Shown here in pieces: positions 13,338-13,625 of a DNA stretch of 13,625 nt (position 1 is its first letter; each line of letters starts with the position of its first letter). The stretch is taken from positions 1-13,625 of the forward strand of contig CAYYGL010000132.1 in the NCBI GenBank assembly GCA_964471235.1, in the 5' to 3' direction. The notes under the pieces were generated by a model, which was not told where the DNA came from, did no database searches, and saw only the letters and a program-made list of their open reading frames with translations. Made by a program: the position numbers and the translations under genes. Source of the DNA: CAYYGL01 sp964471235 (lineage in GTDB: Bacteria; Calditrichota; Calditrichia; RBG-13-44-9; J075).

Positions 13338-13610
13338 ATGGGACTCTTATCAGCCATACCCGTAATCGGTCCGATCGTCGAAAAAGTAATCGGTGTAGTG
13401 GACCAGGCAGTTCCGGACAAAGATTTGAAAGAGAAGTTGAAAGCCGAAATTGAATCAAAACTTCTCGAGTTGGATTACAGTGCCCTGGAAAAGGAGATTG
13501 ACGCCCGGGCGAAGATCATTGTCGCTGAAGCGACCGGGCATAGCTGGTTGCAGCGGAACTGGCGCCCCATCCTCATGCTGACGGTGGTGGCTACTATTGC
13601 CAATAATTAA
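13338..13610 (+). pseudogene. GTA/phage-type three-TM holin, cut by a stop codon
   Basis: The visible frame gives 90 aa. An N-terminal G-L-L-S-A-I-P-V-I-G-P-I segment and a central Lys/Glu-rich amphipathic part (about 25-65) lead to the signature W-L-Q-R-N-W-R-P-I-L-M-L-T-V-V near residues 72-86, typical of the holin family that releases gene transfer agents. In that family the membrane hairpin continues well beyond this point. Here TAA (13608-13610) follows A-N-N, and the same frame then reads I-I-Y-P-Y to the window end, as though a Tyr codon had become a stop. ATG 13338 has GAGGAG 7 nt upstream; the frame is open to GTG 13323 but that lies ahead of the ribosome site. It is either a nonsense-mutated holin (my choice), a truncated functional protein, or a sequencing error. 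The rest lies outside the window. Confidence 0.6.
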
Positions 13611-13625
13611 ATTATCTACCCGTAT

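Overview
The window is ordinary chromosomal DNA of a Gram-negative-type bacterium, about half G+C, with one compact accessory cassette in the middle and possible prophage or holin DNA at the right edge. The closest fit is the FCB superphylum (Bacteroidota/Calditrichota-like). The reasons are an exported helix-hairpin-helix plus beta-barrel protein, a YpdA-type (bacillithiol-linked) reductase, AAAGGAG-type ribosome sites, and intergenic spaces filled with degenerate low-complexity repeats. This is inference; no rRNA, tRNA or marker gene is present to prove it.

Left part (1-6672). An MFS exporter (+) converges on a large exported HhH/beta-barrel protein (-). A 540-bp gap follows, holding an inverted-repeat element and an ORF-like or structured repeat remnant. 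Next comes a YpdA-family flavoprotein reductase (+) ending in a clear intrinsic terminator, then an exported M2 (ACE-like) zinc metallopeptidase (+).

Middle part (6673-9417). Three genes on the minus strand form a tight operon read from 8862 down to 6902: an 81-aa soluble protein, a four-TM membrane protein with a cytoplasmic C-terminal helix-turn-helix, and a XerC/D-like tyrosine recombinase that has lost most catalytic residues. The operon has a near-consensus sigma-70 promoter (TTGACA, 17 bp, TATGTT) with an A/T-rich UP-like tract. Two inverted 20-bp operator boxes, identical at 19 of 20 positions, bracket it. One carries the core GAAC-N4-GTTC typical of LexA-type SOS boxes, and the other lies over the expected transcription start. 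This cassette is the best candidate for an undescribed system: an apparently repressor-controlled unit that pairs a membrane-tethered DNA-binding protein with a probably non-catalytic recombinase fold.

Right part (9418-13625). A one-Cys PrxQ/BCP peroxiredoxin (+) is followed by a leader with a polypurine run and a G-quadruplex motif, then full-length glycine dehydrogenase gcvP (+). At the edge lies a GTA/phage-type holin gene (+), whose reading frame appears to be cut by a TAA stop just before the expected remainder of the protein.

The redox genes (YpdA reductase and a peroxiredoxin lacking its resolving cysteine) would fit a low-molecular-weight-thiol-dependent peroxide defence. They are 4.6 kb apart and are not an operon.
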